Below are positions 1-5,963 of a DNA stretch of 9,982 bases, piece by piece. The DNA is from JAJTZA01 sp041749815. Lineage in GTDB: Bacteria > Verrucomicrobiota > Verrucomicrobiia > Chthoniobacterales > Terrimicrobiaceae. The notes under the pieces are model-generated. The model was not told the DNA's origin. It searched no databases and worked only from the letters and a program-made list of their open reading frames with translations. Position 1 is the first letter of the stretch, and each line of letters begins with the position of its first letter. The position numbers and the translations under genes are program-made. The DNA is taken from the NCBI GenBank assembly GCA_041749815.1, contig JBGTAR010000127.1, forward strand, positions 1 through 9,982. Direction: 5' to 3'.

Positions 1-378
1 AGCAAGATCAAAGGTGGGCAGGCCTTGGGTTATGAGGACATTTCGGAGCTGGTCTCCAAGCGGGTACCCACCCATGTCATCACCGGGTATTTGGAAAGCA
101 CCGAGAAGGTTTACAATTTTTCGTCAGCCCAACTGCGCGCACTAAGCTCAGAGGGAGCATCTCCTCAATTGGTCAACTACTTGCAGGAGACCCAGGGATT
201 CTACGGTCGCACGACACCCCAGCAAACGGCCCGCACGAATAAGCAACAAAAGGCCGCCTACTACAACACCCCGGGTTATCAAGACGAGCAGCCGTTTGCT
301 TACAATCAGCCGATTGTTGATGGATTTTATGATTCGGGGTACGAGGAGTCACTCTACAGCCCGTTCTCGTTCAACTGA
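1..378 (+). CDS. Unrecognised protein, 3' part (5' end outside window)
   Basis: The reading frame is open from base 1, so the gene starts outside the window; the TTG at 25 is the first start-like codon inside it but is probably internal. The visible 125 residues begin with a helical region containing ELVSKRVPTHVITGYL and, about 25 residues later, a related pattern ending in PQLVNYL. Each has the form 'valine/leucine pair, short gap, V-I or L-V, tyrosine-leucine', which suggests two copies of a small helical repeat. Such repeats are familiar to me from envelope or secreted proteins of unknown function in Verrucomicrobiota, but I cannot name a family. The last 60 residues are low in complexity and rich in Tyr, Gln, Phe and Asn, ending SPFSFN, and look disordered or surface-exposed. 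No catalytic motif is visible. That it is a real gene is fairly certain; its function is unknown. Confidence 0.72.
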   Translation, partial: SKIKGGQALGYEDISELVSKRVPTHVITGYLESTEKVYNFSSAQLRALSSEGASPQLVNYLQETQGFYGRTTPQQTARTNKQQKAAYYNTPGYQDEQPFAYNQPIVDGFYDSGYEESLYSPFSFN

Positions 379-673
379 ACATAAACGTCCGGGCATCAAC
401 GCACCGGAATCTGTTGGCATGAATGCGTCCTTCACAAGGTTTCCGTTTGTGAAGGCTTGTGGAACGGACCTTCAAGCCCGGGTTGAAGAGAGCCGGAACC
501 ATGACCGGATTGATCATGTGTGGATCACCATGCATTGCGGTTTTTTACCAAGAATCCTTGTTTCAGTGAACACGTGGTCGTTACGGAATCATGAAGCCGG
601 TTATGATGGCAGGGTTCAGATGGCGACGGTCTCCGGGACATGCGATCATTTTCCTACACGAGGCATTCTACCG
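379..673. other. Gene-poor stretch before comEC
   Basis: Apart from the hairpin at 429-455 and a short imperfect palindrome around a CCCGGG core at 471-487, I see no convincing gene here. A long open frame crosses the stretch on the + strand, but its translation is rich in Arg, His, Ser and Cys without hydrophobic patterning and looks like out-of-frame translation. There is a T6 run at 541-546, but the preceding bases make no stable stem. Confidence 0.4.
429..455 (+). other. Hairpin downstream of the first gene
   Basis: CCTTCACAA at 429-437 is the exact reverse complement of TTGTGAAGG at 447-455, giving a 9-bp stem and a 9-base loop, 51 bases after the stop codon of the first gene. No run of T follows, so it is not a standard intrinsic terminator. 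It could protect the 3' end of the transcript or help termination by another route. Confidence 0.4.
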
Positions 674-872
674 ATGGAGGAGTTCGATTATGCAAAGATC
701 GAGTCATCGAAGAATGTGTTTTATGAGCATAAAACGCGGGAGGAAGCCGAGGCATTACTCCTCGATCTCTGCCAGAGAGCCGAGCTCTTGGAGGCCTGGG
801 GCATGCCCTACCACCAAAAAAAGTCTCCCGGAATCCATCAAATCCATTCAAGGCGGGCCAGTTGTGCCGTGA
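674..872 (+). pseudogene. Possible small gene, frameshifted at an A7 run
   Basis: From ATG 674 the frame reads MEEFDYAKIESS and continues through an acidic helical segment (KTREEAEALLLDLCQRAELL) with codon choice typical of real genes: many GNN codons and G or C in third position. At a run of seven A (816-822) this pattern stops. Moving to the +1 frame there gives KKSLPESIKSIQGGPVVP and a stop at 870-872, which looks like a natural protein end. Without the shift the frame runs on to a TGA at 974-976 that overlaps the comEC ATG as ATGA. So there are three options: a frameshifted gene of about 66 residues, an intact 100-residue gene coupled to comEC, or chance. I do not recognise a family. A one-base insertion in the A run is the simplest explanation. 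Confidence 0.3.
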
Positions 873-972
873 AAGATGACCACCTTGGACGAGACGGCGG
901 ATTGAAATTTTATGGTAAAAACCCTGACACATTTTGGTGGGTCATGGTTCTAACGAAATTTTGTGGCCAGGC

Positions 973-3300
973 ATGAAAGGTTGGCGCGGACATTTTCGCA
1001 GTTTTTTGCGTCAGCGTCTGCCGTTTTTCCCCCTGGTGCTTGGTGCCATCACTGGAATCATCATCGATGATATCTTTCAGCCACCGGGAAATTTTTCGAT
1101 GGGGCTTTCGCTGGCGGCTTTGGGTCTCGCGTTCTGCACGGCTGGAAAACGGGTTGACATTTCTGTGGTCAGCCTGTTGGTCGGAACGATCTTTGCCTTT
1201 GCCGCGCTCCATGGATGGGAAAGCCGGGAATCAGCAGCTGCAAAATTTGCCCTGGCCTGGCCTGGCCCCGAGGTGGTGGAGGTTCAGGCTCGCGTCATCG
1301 AACCCCCCAATATTTATGAGGAGGGGCGTTCCTCATTTCCTGCCCGGATCACAGGCATCGAGATTGCCGGGTGGACAGGGAAGGTGTCGTTTCCGGTTCA
1401 GGTGGACTGGAGAGGCTCACCTCCGGAATATGGGGACTTGGTCCGCATTCGAGGGTCGCTGACAGCCTTTGAACCACCTCGAAATCCGGGAACATTCGAC
1501 CGGGGTGAGTGGATGCAGCGGCATGGCATTTTTTCGCGGGTTAGAGCGGGCTCAGCATCCGATGTCTCCATTGAAGCTCCCTTTAAGGGGTGGAATCTGA
1601 AATCTCTCGCCTTGGCCGCGTCGCAGAGGATCCGCGAAACGCTCACGGAGGGCCTGGATCCTGATTCCAGCGAAGCCCACTTGATCATTGCGATGACCCT
1701 TGGCGACGCAAGCCCCTTTTCTGATTCGCTGAATGAGGCTTTTCGTGGAACAGGAACGCTGCATCTTTTCTCCGTGAGCGGACTGCATGTGGGCATGCTT
1801 GCCATGCTGCTCTGGCTGGTTTTATCGGCGCTCGGAGTGAGTGCCAGGAGCAGGGCCTTTGTGATCATCCCCTTGCTCTTTTTTTATGCCCTCATCACCG
1901 GTTGGAAACCAGCCAGTGTGCGCGCGGCAGTGATGGCATCCTTCGTTCTTGCGGGTCTGATCCTGAATCGTCCCCCCGCTGTGGTCAACAGCCTGATGGC
2001 AGCCGCCTTTTTTCTGCTGCTTGCAAACACCATGGAGCTCTTCAACCCGGGGTTTCAGATGTCGTTCCTGGTCGTTTTTGCACTCATTCTTCTTTCCATC
2101 CCCCTCACGGAAGCCATCAAGCGTCCACTGGAGGTTGATCCATTCATTCCAAAACGTATTTTTAATCAAAAGGAAAAACTGCGGGATTGGTTTGCCCGCA
2201 AGGGAGCCCCTTTCGCGGCGGTGATCCTGGCCGCATGGAGCGGATCATTGCTTCTCACTTACGCCTACTTTCACTTGATTTCATTTGCAGCCATTCCGGC
2301 AAACTCGGCGTGTGTGCCCCTGTCGTTTTGTGTGATGGCTCTTGCGATGATGTCTCTCACAGCCGGTGCGGTTTCCACAGGGCTTGCCACGCTGATTAAT
2401 AACTCGAACTGGCTGTTTGCGGGGGCGATTCTGGGGATTGTCGAGTTTCTTGCCGCCCTTCCTGGAGCCTACTTTTATGTGGGTAAGCCGGTTCTCCCCC
2501 CACCGCTTGCCACGCTCACTGTGTTTGATTTTGGGGGCGGAGGAGCCCTGGCCGTTCACTCAGGAAACAGCTTCAGTTTGATTGACTCCGGCCCCCTGAT
2601 CGAAAACGAATGGACGTTGGTCCCTTTCTTGAGATCCCAAGGCGTGAACCGGCTGAGGTCCCTGATTGTTTCGCATGGTGATGCGGGCCATATTGGGTCT
2701 GCGCAAAGCCTCCTCGCCCCCTTTAACCCGGAAATTGTCATGGAAAGCGGACTTTCGGATCGTTCGACCACTCGCCGTGCCTTGCAGAATGCCCTGGCCC
2801 TTCACCCGGCGGAGCACCGGACCCTTCTGGCTGGAGATTCGTTTTCTCTCTCGAACCACGTCAGGGTACATTGCCTCTATCCCCCCGATTCCATCACGAG
2901 TGACAGATCGGATGACAAGGCCCTCGTGCTCATGTTGTTGGTCGGACCCTGGCGGATTTTGCTTCTCTCCGATGCCGGCCCTCTCACGATCAATTGGCTA
3001 CTTGAAAATGCCCGGGACTCCCTTGGGTGCGATATTCTGATCAAAGGCAACCACCGCAGCGGGATTGCCCCACCCACCGCTCTCTGGAGGGCAGCATCCC
3101 CTTCCGTCGTTATTTCCAGCAGTCAGGACTTTCCCCGATCCGAGATGCTGACTGCGGAAATGATGGGAGATCTGGAGCGCCATGGCATCACACTTTTCCG
3201 ACAAGATGAAACTGGCGCAGTCACAATCCAAGTTTACTCCTCAGAGATCAAAATCAAAAGCTTCCTCACCCCACAGCTTTTATTGCTGTCAAAAGAATGA
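973..3300 (+). CDS. comEC: ComEC/Rec2-family DNA-uptake channel protein
   Basis: Inner-membrane protein of natural transformation that takes single-stranded DNA across the cytoplasmic membrane. From ATG 973 it has 775 residues, normal for full-length ComEC. The N-terminus has hydrophobic segments (LPFFPLVLGAITGIII), followed by an OB-like soluble domain around residues 90-200 with the typical PPRNPGTFDRGEWMQRHGI end. The core competence domain opens with RGTGTLHLFSVSGLHVGM near residue 258, the most diagnostic motif, followed by a series of membrane helices to about residue 510. The C-terminus is a metallo-beta-lactamase-like domain (DFGGGG at 519, SHGDAGH at 567-573, LLLSDAG around 667, GNHRSG at 692-697). 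Its metal-binding motifs depart from the usual HxDxDH and HHGS forms. ATG 973 has no good ribosome site; an in-frame TTG at 934 would add 13 residues. No other competence genes are in the window. Confidence 0.93.
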   Translation: MKGWRGHFRSFLRQRLPFFPLVLGAITGIIIDDIFQPPGNFSMGLSLAALGLAFCTAGKRVDISVVSLLVGTIFAFAALHGWESRESAAAKFALAWPGPEVVEVQARVIEPPNIYEEGRSSFPARITGIEIAGWTGKVSFPVQVDWRGSPPEYGDLVRIRGSLTAFEPPRNPGTFDRGEWMQRHGIFSRVRAGSASDVSIEAPFKGWNLKSLALAASQRIRETLTEGLDPDSSEAHLIIAMTLGDASPFSDSLNEAFRGTGTLHLFSVSGLHVGMLAMLLWLVLSALGVSARSRAFVIIPLLFFYALITGWKPASVRAAVMASFVLAGLILNRPPAVVNSLMAAAFFLLLANTMELFNPGFQMSFLVVFALILLSIPLTEAIKRPLEVDPFIPKRIFNQKEKLRDWFARKGAPFAAVILAAWSGSLLLTYAYFHLISFAAIPANSACVPLSFCVMALAMMSLTAGAVSTGLATLINNSNWLFAGAILGIVEFLAALPGAYFYVGKPVLPPPLATLTVFDFGGGGALAVHSGNSFSLIDSGPLIENEWTLVPFLRSQGVNRLRSLIVSHGDAGHIGSAQSLLAPFNPEIVMESGLSDRSTTRRALQNALALHPAEHRTLLAGDSFSLSNHVRVHCLYPPDSITSDRSDDKALVLMLLVGPWRILLLSDAGPLTINWLLENARDSLGCDILIKGNHRSGIAPPTALWRAASPSVVISSSQDFPRSEMLTAEMMGDLERHGITLFRQDETGAVTIQVYSSEIKIKSFLTPQLLLLSKE

Positions 3301-3473
3301 TCCTGCATTCGCTTCGACGTGAAAGACCCAAGTTGGGCAAGAAGCTCCTCCCATAAAAAGGAACGAGCACGGTTTAACACCCAGCCCCGTGTGGCCACTC
3401 GCAAGGTGAGATCGAAAAGGCCAGCCGGGATCAAACCCGCATTCTGAGCACAAGAGCGGTCCTCCAAGGTCTT

Positions 3474-3503
3474 TATTCTGACATTCTTAAGAATGTCAGA
3501 ATA
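3474..3503. promoter_or_regulatory. Perfect 30-base palindrome, candidate operator upstream of the peroxidase gene
   Basis: The half-site TATTCTGACATTCTT (3474-3488) is followed immediately by its exact reverse complement (3489-3503), with no spacer and no mismatch. It lies 78 bases before the peroxidase start and 174 bases after the comEC stop. No T run follows, so a terminator is unlikely. It overlaps a possible promoter (CTGACA at 3478-3483, 18 bases, TATAAC at 3502-3507), a position where a dimeric repressor could block or an activator could help transcription. The site does not match Fur, PerR or CIRCE boxes as I know them; its TTC-N4-GAA centre is only generally repressor-like. Confidence 0.5.
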
Positions 3504-3507
3504 TAAC
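3478..3507 (+). promoter_or_regulatory. Possible promoter for the peroxidase gene
   Basis: CTGACA (3478-3483) resembles a -35 box and TATAAC (3502-3507) a -10 box, separated by 18 bases. The -10 box ends 73 bases before the GTG start at 3581. The palindrome at 3474-3503 covers the whole spacer and the -35 box. This rests on consensus resemblance only. Confidence 0.35.
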
Positions 3508-3580
3508 GCCCTCGATTTGATCCCCATCCCTGGCGGGTAATCCCCCTTGTGAATCTTCGCGCACCTGCCATCCTTGCCTC

Positions 3581-4123
3581 GTGCCACACTTGAATTTTTT
3601 TCTACTCATCGCCATGACCACACTGACATCTTTTGCATCTTCCGCCTCTGATTTTTATGAAATCCCAGTCAAGCACTTGGATGGCAGTGCATTTGACCTT
3701 GCCTCTCTTAAGGGCAAGACAGTTCTTGTGGTCAATGTGGCCTCGCGGTGTGGATTCACCAAACAATATGCCGGTCTCAAAGCTCTTCAGAACTCCCTGA
3801 AGGATCAGGACTTTGTCATTCTTGGTGTTCCGTCGAACGACTTCGGCGGCCAGGAGCCCGGCTCGGCTGAAGAGATCGCGACGTTTTGCTCCTCCAAGTT
3901 TGGCGTTGAGTTTCCGCTCACTGAAAAGATCGTTGTCAAAGGCGAAAACAAGCACGCTCTCTATCGTTTTCTCACTGCGGATCGTGGCGAACCGAAGTGG
4001 AACTTCCACAAGTATCTTATCAATGGGAAAGGTGTCGTTGTCGGGGAGTTCCCCAGCAATGTGGTGCCCGAAAGCCCGGAGCTCCGGACCGCCATTGATG
4101 CCGCCATCGCATCCGGCAGCTGA
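3581..4123 (+). CDS. Glutathione peroxidase family protein, probably exported
   Basis: Thiol peroxidase that reduces hydrogen peroxide or organic hydroperoxides; many bacterial members use thioredoxin rather than glutathione. The catalytic tetrad is complete: Cys57 in VASRCGFTKQY, Gln91 in FGGQEPG, and Trp140-Asn141 in KWNFHKYLI. The protein has cysteine, not selenocysteine, and its 180 residues fit the family plus a leader. From GTG 3581 the N-terminus (PHLNFFLLIAMTTLTSFASSAS) has a hydrophobic stretch followed by small residues and looks like a signal peptide with cleavage near SSAS/D, though it has almost no positive charge at the start. ATG 3614 is an alternative start that would leave too short a leader. 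Neither start has a ribosome-binding site. The gene stands alone between a candidate operator and a tRNA, so peroxide-responsive control is possible but not shown. Confidence 0.93.
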   Translation: MPHLNFFLLIAMTTLTSFASSASDFYEIPVKHLDGSAFDLASLKGKTVLVVNVASRCGFTKQYAGLKALQNSLKDQDFVILGVPSNDFGGQEPGSAEEIATFCSSKFGVEFPLTEKIVVKGENKHALYRFLTADRGEPKWNFHKYLINGKGVVVGEFPSNVVPESPELRTAIDAAIASGS

Positions 4124-4205
4124 TTTTTCCTGCCAGTGTTCGCATTTCTTCTTGCCCTGCGATCCCTAACAGCAAAACATTCTTAAAGACTCATTCTTTC
4201 CGTGG

Positions 4206-4281
4206 GGGGGTATAGCTCAGTTGGTAGAGCGTCTCGTTCGCAATGAGAAGGTCAGGGGTTCGACTCCCCTTACCTCCACCA
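4206..4281 (+). tRNA. tRNA-Ala, anticodon CGC
   Basis: A full cloverleaf of 76 bases can be drawn: acceptor stem GGGGGTA with TACCTCC, D arm GCTC-AGTTGGTA-GAGC, anticodon stem TCTCG with TGAGA, loop TTCGCAA, T arm AGGGG-TTCGACT-CCCCT. The anticodon CGC is at 4239-4241 and reads GCG (alanine). The acceptor stem has a G3-U70 pair, the main identity mark for alanyl-tRNA synthetase, and A73. The CCA end is encoded at 4279-4281. The last nine bases form the start of the 25-base repeat that bounds the inserted block. Confidence 0.96.
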
Positions 4282-4297
4282 TTTCTCGGAAGGAGAA
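4273..4297. repeat. Left copy of 25-base direct repeat (attL-like), overlapping tRNA-Ala 3' end
   Basis: CCTCCACCA (the tRNA 3' end) plus TTTCTCGGAAGGAGAA. It matches 5939-5963 in the same direction at 24 of 25 positions; the single difference is A4290 against C5956. Tyrosine-recombinase integrases commonly use tRNA 3' ends as attachment sites and rebuild the tRNA on integration, leaving exactly this layout. Confidence 0.7.
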
Positions 4298-4298
4298 A
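4282..4298 (+). other. Short hairpin directly after the tRNA
   Basis: TTTCTC (4282-4287), loop GGAAG, GAGAAA (4293-4298): a 6-bp stem immediately after CCA. There is no T run after it. It may mark the 3' processing or release point of the tRNA transcript, and it lies inside the duplicated sequence that recurs at 5949-5963. Confidence 0.35.
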
Positions 4299-4315
4299 CC
4301 TAAAGAAATCTGTCG

Positions 4316-4528
4316 TTGCTGGGATTGTCCATTTTGTTCCATGCGACGTTTAAGAATTTTACTGCTGTCGCCTTGGAAGCTGCCACAGCTGGGATTCTAG
4401 TGCGACGCGAGCAGGCCAGGAAGAGTTTCGAGCGTTTACAGACGAAAATTTTGAACGTGGCGGATGAGCTTCGCGTGAATCGTCAGGATTCCTTTGAACA
4501 GTGGGATGGATGGCTGTTCGACTTCTGA
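4316..4528 (+). CDS. Possible short gene or gene remnant, unrecognised
   Basis: From TTG 4316 the frame gives 70 residues, with an alanine-rich start (TAVALEAATAGILV) and a charged helical middle (RREQARKSFERLQTKILN), ending WDGWLFDF. Codon use in the second half looks gene-like, but there is no ATG and no ribosome site. It may be the tail of a longer gene whose front was lost when the island shrank, or chance. It lacks the HxxR and Tyr motifs expected of a tyrosine recombinase C-terminus. The rest of 4299-4600 shows nothing else that I can support. Confidence 0.22.
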   Translation: MLGLSILFHATFKNFTAVALEAATAGILVRREQARKSFERLQTKILNVADELRVNRQDSFEQWDGWLFDF

Positions 4529-4603
4529 ATCCACGATAGGAGTAGCCGACGGGTGGAAAAAGCCTCATCCCAGCAATTTCCGGGCTTTCGGTCGGGGTAA
4601 AAT

Positions 4604-4610
4604 GAGGTGA
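4604..4610 (+). promoter_or_regulatory. Strong Shine-Dalgarno site (GAGGTGA) before the EamA gene
   Basis: GAGGTGA is a full seven-base match to the anti-Shine-Dalgarno complement. It is 10 bases before an in-frame CTG (4621) but 46 bases before the TTG at 4657, so it argues for a start upstream of 4657. The ATG at 4610 opens only a four-codon frame (ATG TTG CTG AAC TGA). Confidence 0.5.
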
Positions 4611-4656
4611 TGTTGCTGAACTGAAAACCAATCATCATAACGGAATTCTGAGTGCC

Positions 4657-5682
4657 TTGGGCGCAGCAGTCCTCTTCGGTGCCAGCACGCCTCTGGCCAA
4701 ATTGACCATCGCTGAGACCAATCCCGTGCTAATCGCGGGGTTGCTTTACCTCGGCTCCGGTGCTGGTCTCGCTATCATGCGTCTAATCCGGTCGGCGGCA
4801 GCGGATGGTCACAAAGAAACGATGGTTTCTCGCGCCGATGCGCCGTGGCTAGCGGGGGCGATTCTTGCCGGTGGAGTGGTTGCTCCGGTCTTGTTGCTGT
4901 TTGGCTTGATAACCACCCCCGCGAGTTCAGCCTCGCTGCTGTTGAATCTTGAGGCGGCAGCAACGGCAACCATTGCCTGGGTTGTTTTTCGCGAGAACGT
5001 CGATAAACGGATATTCTTTGGGTTCATCCTGATCCTCGCAGGCGGGATCCTTCTCTCGATTCCCCACGGCCGCTCCGTCGTGGTTTCCCCAGGCGCACTT
5101 CTCATCGCAGCCGCTTGTTTTTGCTGGGGAATCGACAACAACCTGACCCGGAGAATCTCAGGCAATGACCCCTTTCAAATTGCCATGTGGAAGGGCCTCA
5201 CTGCTGGTGTCGTTAACACGGGTATCGCGCTCCTTTTTTTACGAGCGAGTTTTCCTGGCATCAACGTATGGGGCGGCGCAGCTGTCATCGGGTTCTTTGG
5301 GTATGGCCTGAGCCTGGTTCTCTTTGTGCAGGCCCTCAGAAGCCTCGGCACGGCTCGCACGAGCGCCTATTTTTCCATCGCTCCGTTCGCCGGAGCGGCC
5401 CTCTCGTTCGCGATTGGCCAAGGCAGTCTCGATTGGACTTTCCTCCTGGCCGGCATTTTTATGCTGGCCGGTGTCTGGCTCCACATCACCGAACGGCACG
5501 AACACTCACATGTTCACCTGTCCACGGAGCACGAGCATCTGCATGTTCATGACGAGCACCACCAGCACGAACATGGCCCTGACGAGCCGTTAGGGGAGCC
5601 GCACGCGCACCGGCATAGTCATGCCCGGCTGGTTCATTCGCATCCGCACTATCCCGACATTCATCATCAGCATGAACATTAA
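4657..5682 (+). CDS. EamA/DMT-family membrane transporter with histidine-rich C-terminal tail
   Basis: Drug/metabolite transporter superfamily protein of the inner membrane with two EamA repeats and about ten membrane helices. The first repeat begins GAAVLFGASTPLAKL, a typical DMT opening; the second begins near PGALLIAAACFCWGIDNNL, the usual SFCWA-like signature. The substrate is not evident from the helices. The last 66 residues carry 24 histidines in HEH, HVH and HQH patterns, consistent with cytoplasmic binding of zinc, nickel, cobalt or similar ions. With the neighbouring metal ATPase remnant, this makes a metal-related role likely. I give TTG 4657 as the first conventional start, but it begins inside helix 1. 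The frame continues upstream without a stop to CTG 4621 (LKTNHHNGILSALGAAV), which fits the strong ribosome site, so the protein is probably 12 residues longer. Confidence 0.9.
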   Translation: MGAAVLFGASTPLAKLTIAETNPVLIAGLLYLGSGAGLAIMRLIRSAAADGHKETMVSRADAPWLAGAILAGGVVAPVLLLFGLITTPASSASLLLNLEAAATATIAWVVFRENVDKRIFFGFILILAGGILLSIPHGRSVVVSPGALLIAAACFCWGIDNNLTRRISGNDPFQIAMWKGLTAGVVNTGIALLFLRASFPGINVWGGAAVIGFFGYGLSLVLFVQALRSLGTARTSAYFSIAPFAGAALSFAIGQGSLDWTFLLAGIFMLAGVWLHITERHEHSHVHLSTEHEHLHVHDEHHQHEHGPDEPLGEPHAHRHSHARLVHSHPHYPDIHHQHEH

Positions 5683-5948
5683 TTTAACGGCATAAAAGCC
5701 GCAACGGATTGAGCATTGGCCTCAATTTTGTCCAGCGCGGCATCTATCTCAGGCGAGCAAACGCCAAGTTCGTGAGCGAAGCGGTGATTGCCGACACAAT
5801 ATTCGTGCCCATCAATCTGGGCATCAGCCCCGCGGCTGGTTTTCGCGTGATAGTTCTTCGTGGAATCAGACACGAAACCCTTGTCTTTCGCAAAAACATC
5901 GACGAACCGCTGACCCGAAGCCTTCTGAGCCTGCAATTCCTCCACCAT
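5679..5948 (-). pseudogene. Heavy-metal P-type ATPase remnant with internal deletion
   Basis: The 89-residue frame joins two separate parts of a CadA/ZntA-type (P1B) cation-exporting ATPase. Residues 1-20 (MVEELQAQKASGQRFVDVFA) correspond to the stretch after the actuator domain, usually VEEAQAQKAPSQRFVDRFA. Residues from about 38 (SRGADAQIDGHEYCVGNHRF, then HELGVCSPEIDAALDKIEA) match the nucleotide-binding domain, usually GRGAxAxIDGxxYxxGNHRL...CSPELEARLDALE. The following GKTVV segment is lost and the frame ends in MPLN. The membrane helices, the CPC site, the DKTGT phosphorylation site and the hinge region are all missing, so it cannot be a pump. Its ATG lies within the right repeat and its stop overlaps the end of the converging EamA gene. 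The two-block match is from family memory; it is not an alignment. Confidence 0.72.
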
Positions 5949-5963
5949 TTCTCGGCAGGAGAA
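5939..5963. repeat. Right copy of 25-base direct repeat (attR-like)
   Basis: CCTCCACCA then TTTCTCGGCAGGAGAA, matching 4273-4297 at 24 of 25 positions. It copies the last nine bases of tRNA-Ala and the 16 bases after it, although there is no tRNA here. It ends one base before the stop codon of the dehydrogenase (read on the - strand). Its first ten bases also form the MVE start of the ATPase remnant on the opposite strand. Confidence 0.7.

Larger units (their letters stand above)
4273..5963. mobile_element. Remnant of a tRNA-integrated genomic island with metal-related cargo
   Basis: A 25-base direct repeat bounds this segment; its left copy is in the 3' end of tRNA-Ala and its right copy ends one base before the dehydrogenase stop codon (5964-5966). 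Inside are an unrecognised short open frame, an EamA transporter with a histidine-rich tail and a decayed heavy-metal P-type ATPase fragment. No integrase, excisionase, transposase or mobilisation gene remains, so the element cannot move on its own. The transporter has a strong Shine-Dalgarno site, unlike the genes outside. The repeat position and cargo support an island; deletion of its core is inferred. A rival explanation is acquisition of metal genes by recombination at short homologies, because the first bases of the right repeat also read as ATPase codons. Confidence 0.6.

Noticed and set aside
521..546. Possible intrinsic terminator ending in the T6 run at 541-546
   Set aside because: The bases before the T run form no stem longer than four or five pairs next to it, so the T run alone is not evidence.
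296..976. Long + strand open frame of 226 residues before comEC
   Set aside because: The first 126 codons overlap the end of the first gene and translate to Arg/His/Ser-rich text with no protein-like pattern. Only the part after 674 looks coding, and it is reported separately.
3273..3289. ACAGC-GCTGT hairpin at the comEC end
   Set aside because: Only a 5-bp stem, inside the coding sequence and followed by CAAAAG, not a T run.
3234..3587. 117-residue - strand open frame between comEC and the peroxidase
   Set aside because: It overlaps both neighbouring genes, spans the 30-base palindrome, has no ribosome site and matches no family I know. A short stretch (GLFDLTLRVATRGWVLNRAR) looks faintly protein-like, but this is not enough.
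4273..5963. Insertion sequence instead of an integrative element
   Set aside because: There are no terminal inverted repeats and no transposase; the 25-base repeat is too long for a usual target duplication and coincides with a tRNA 3' end.
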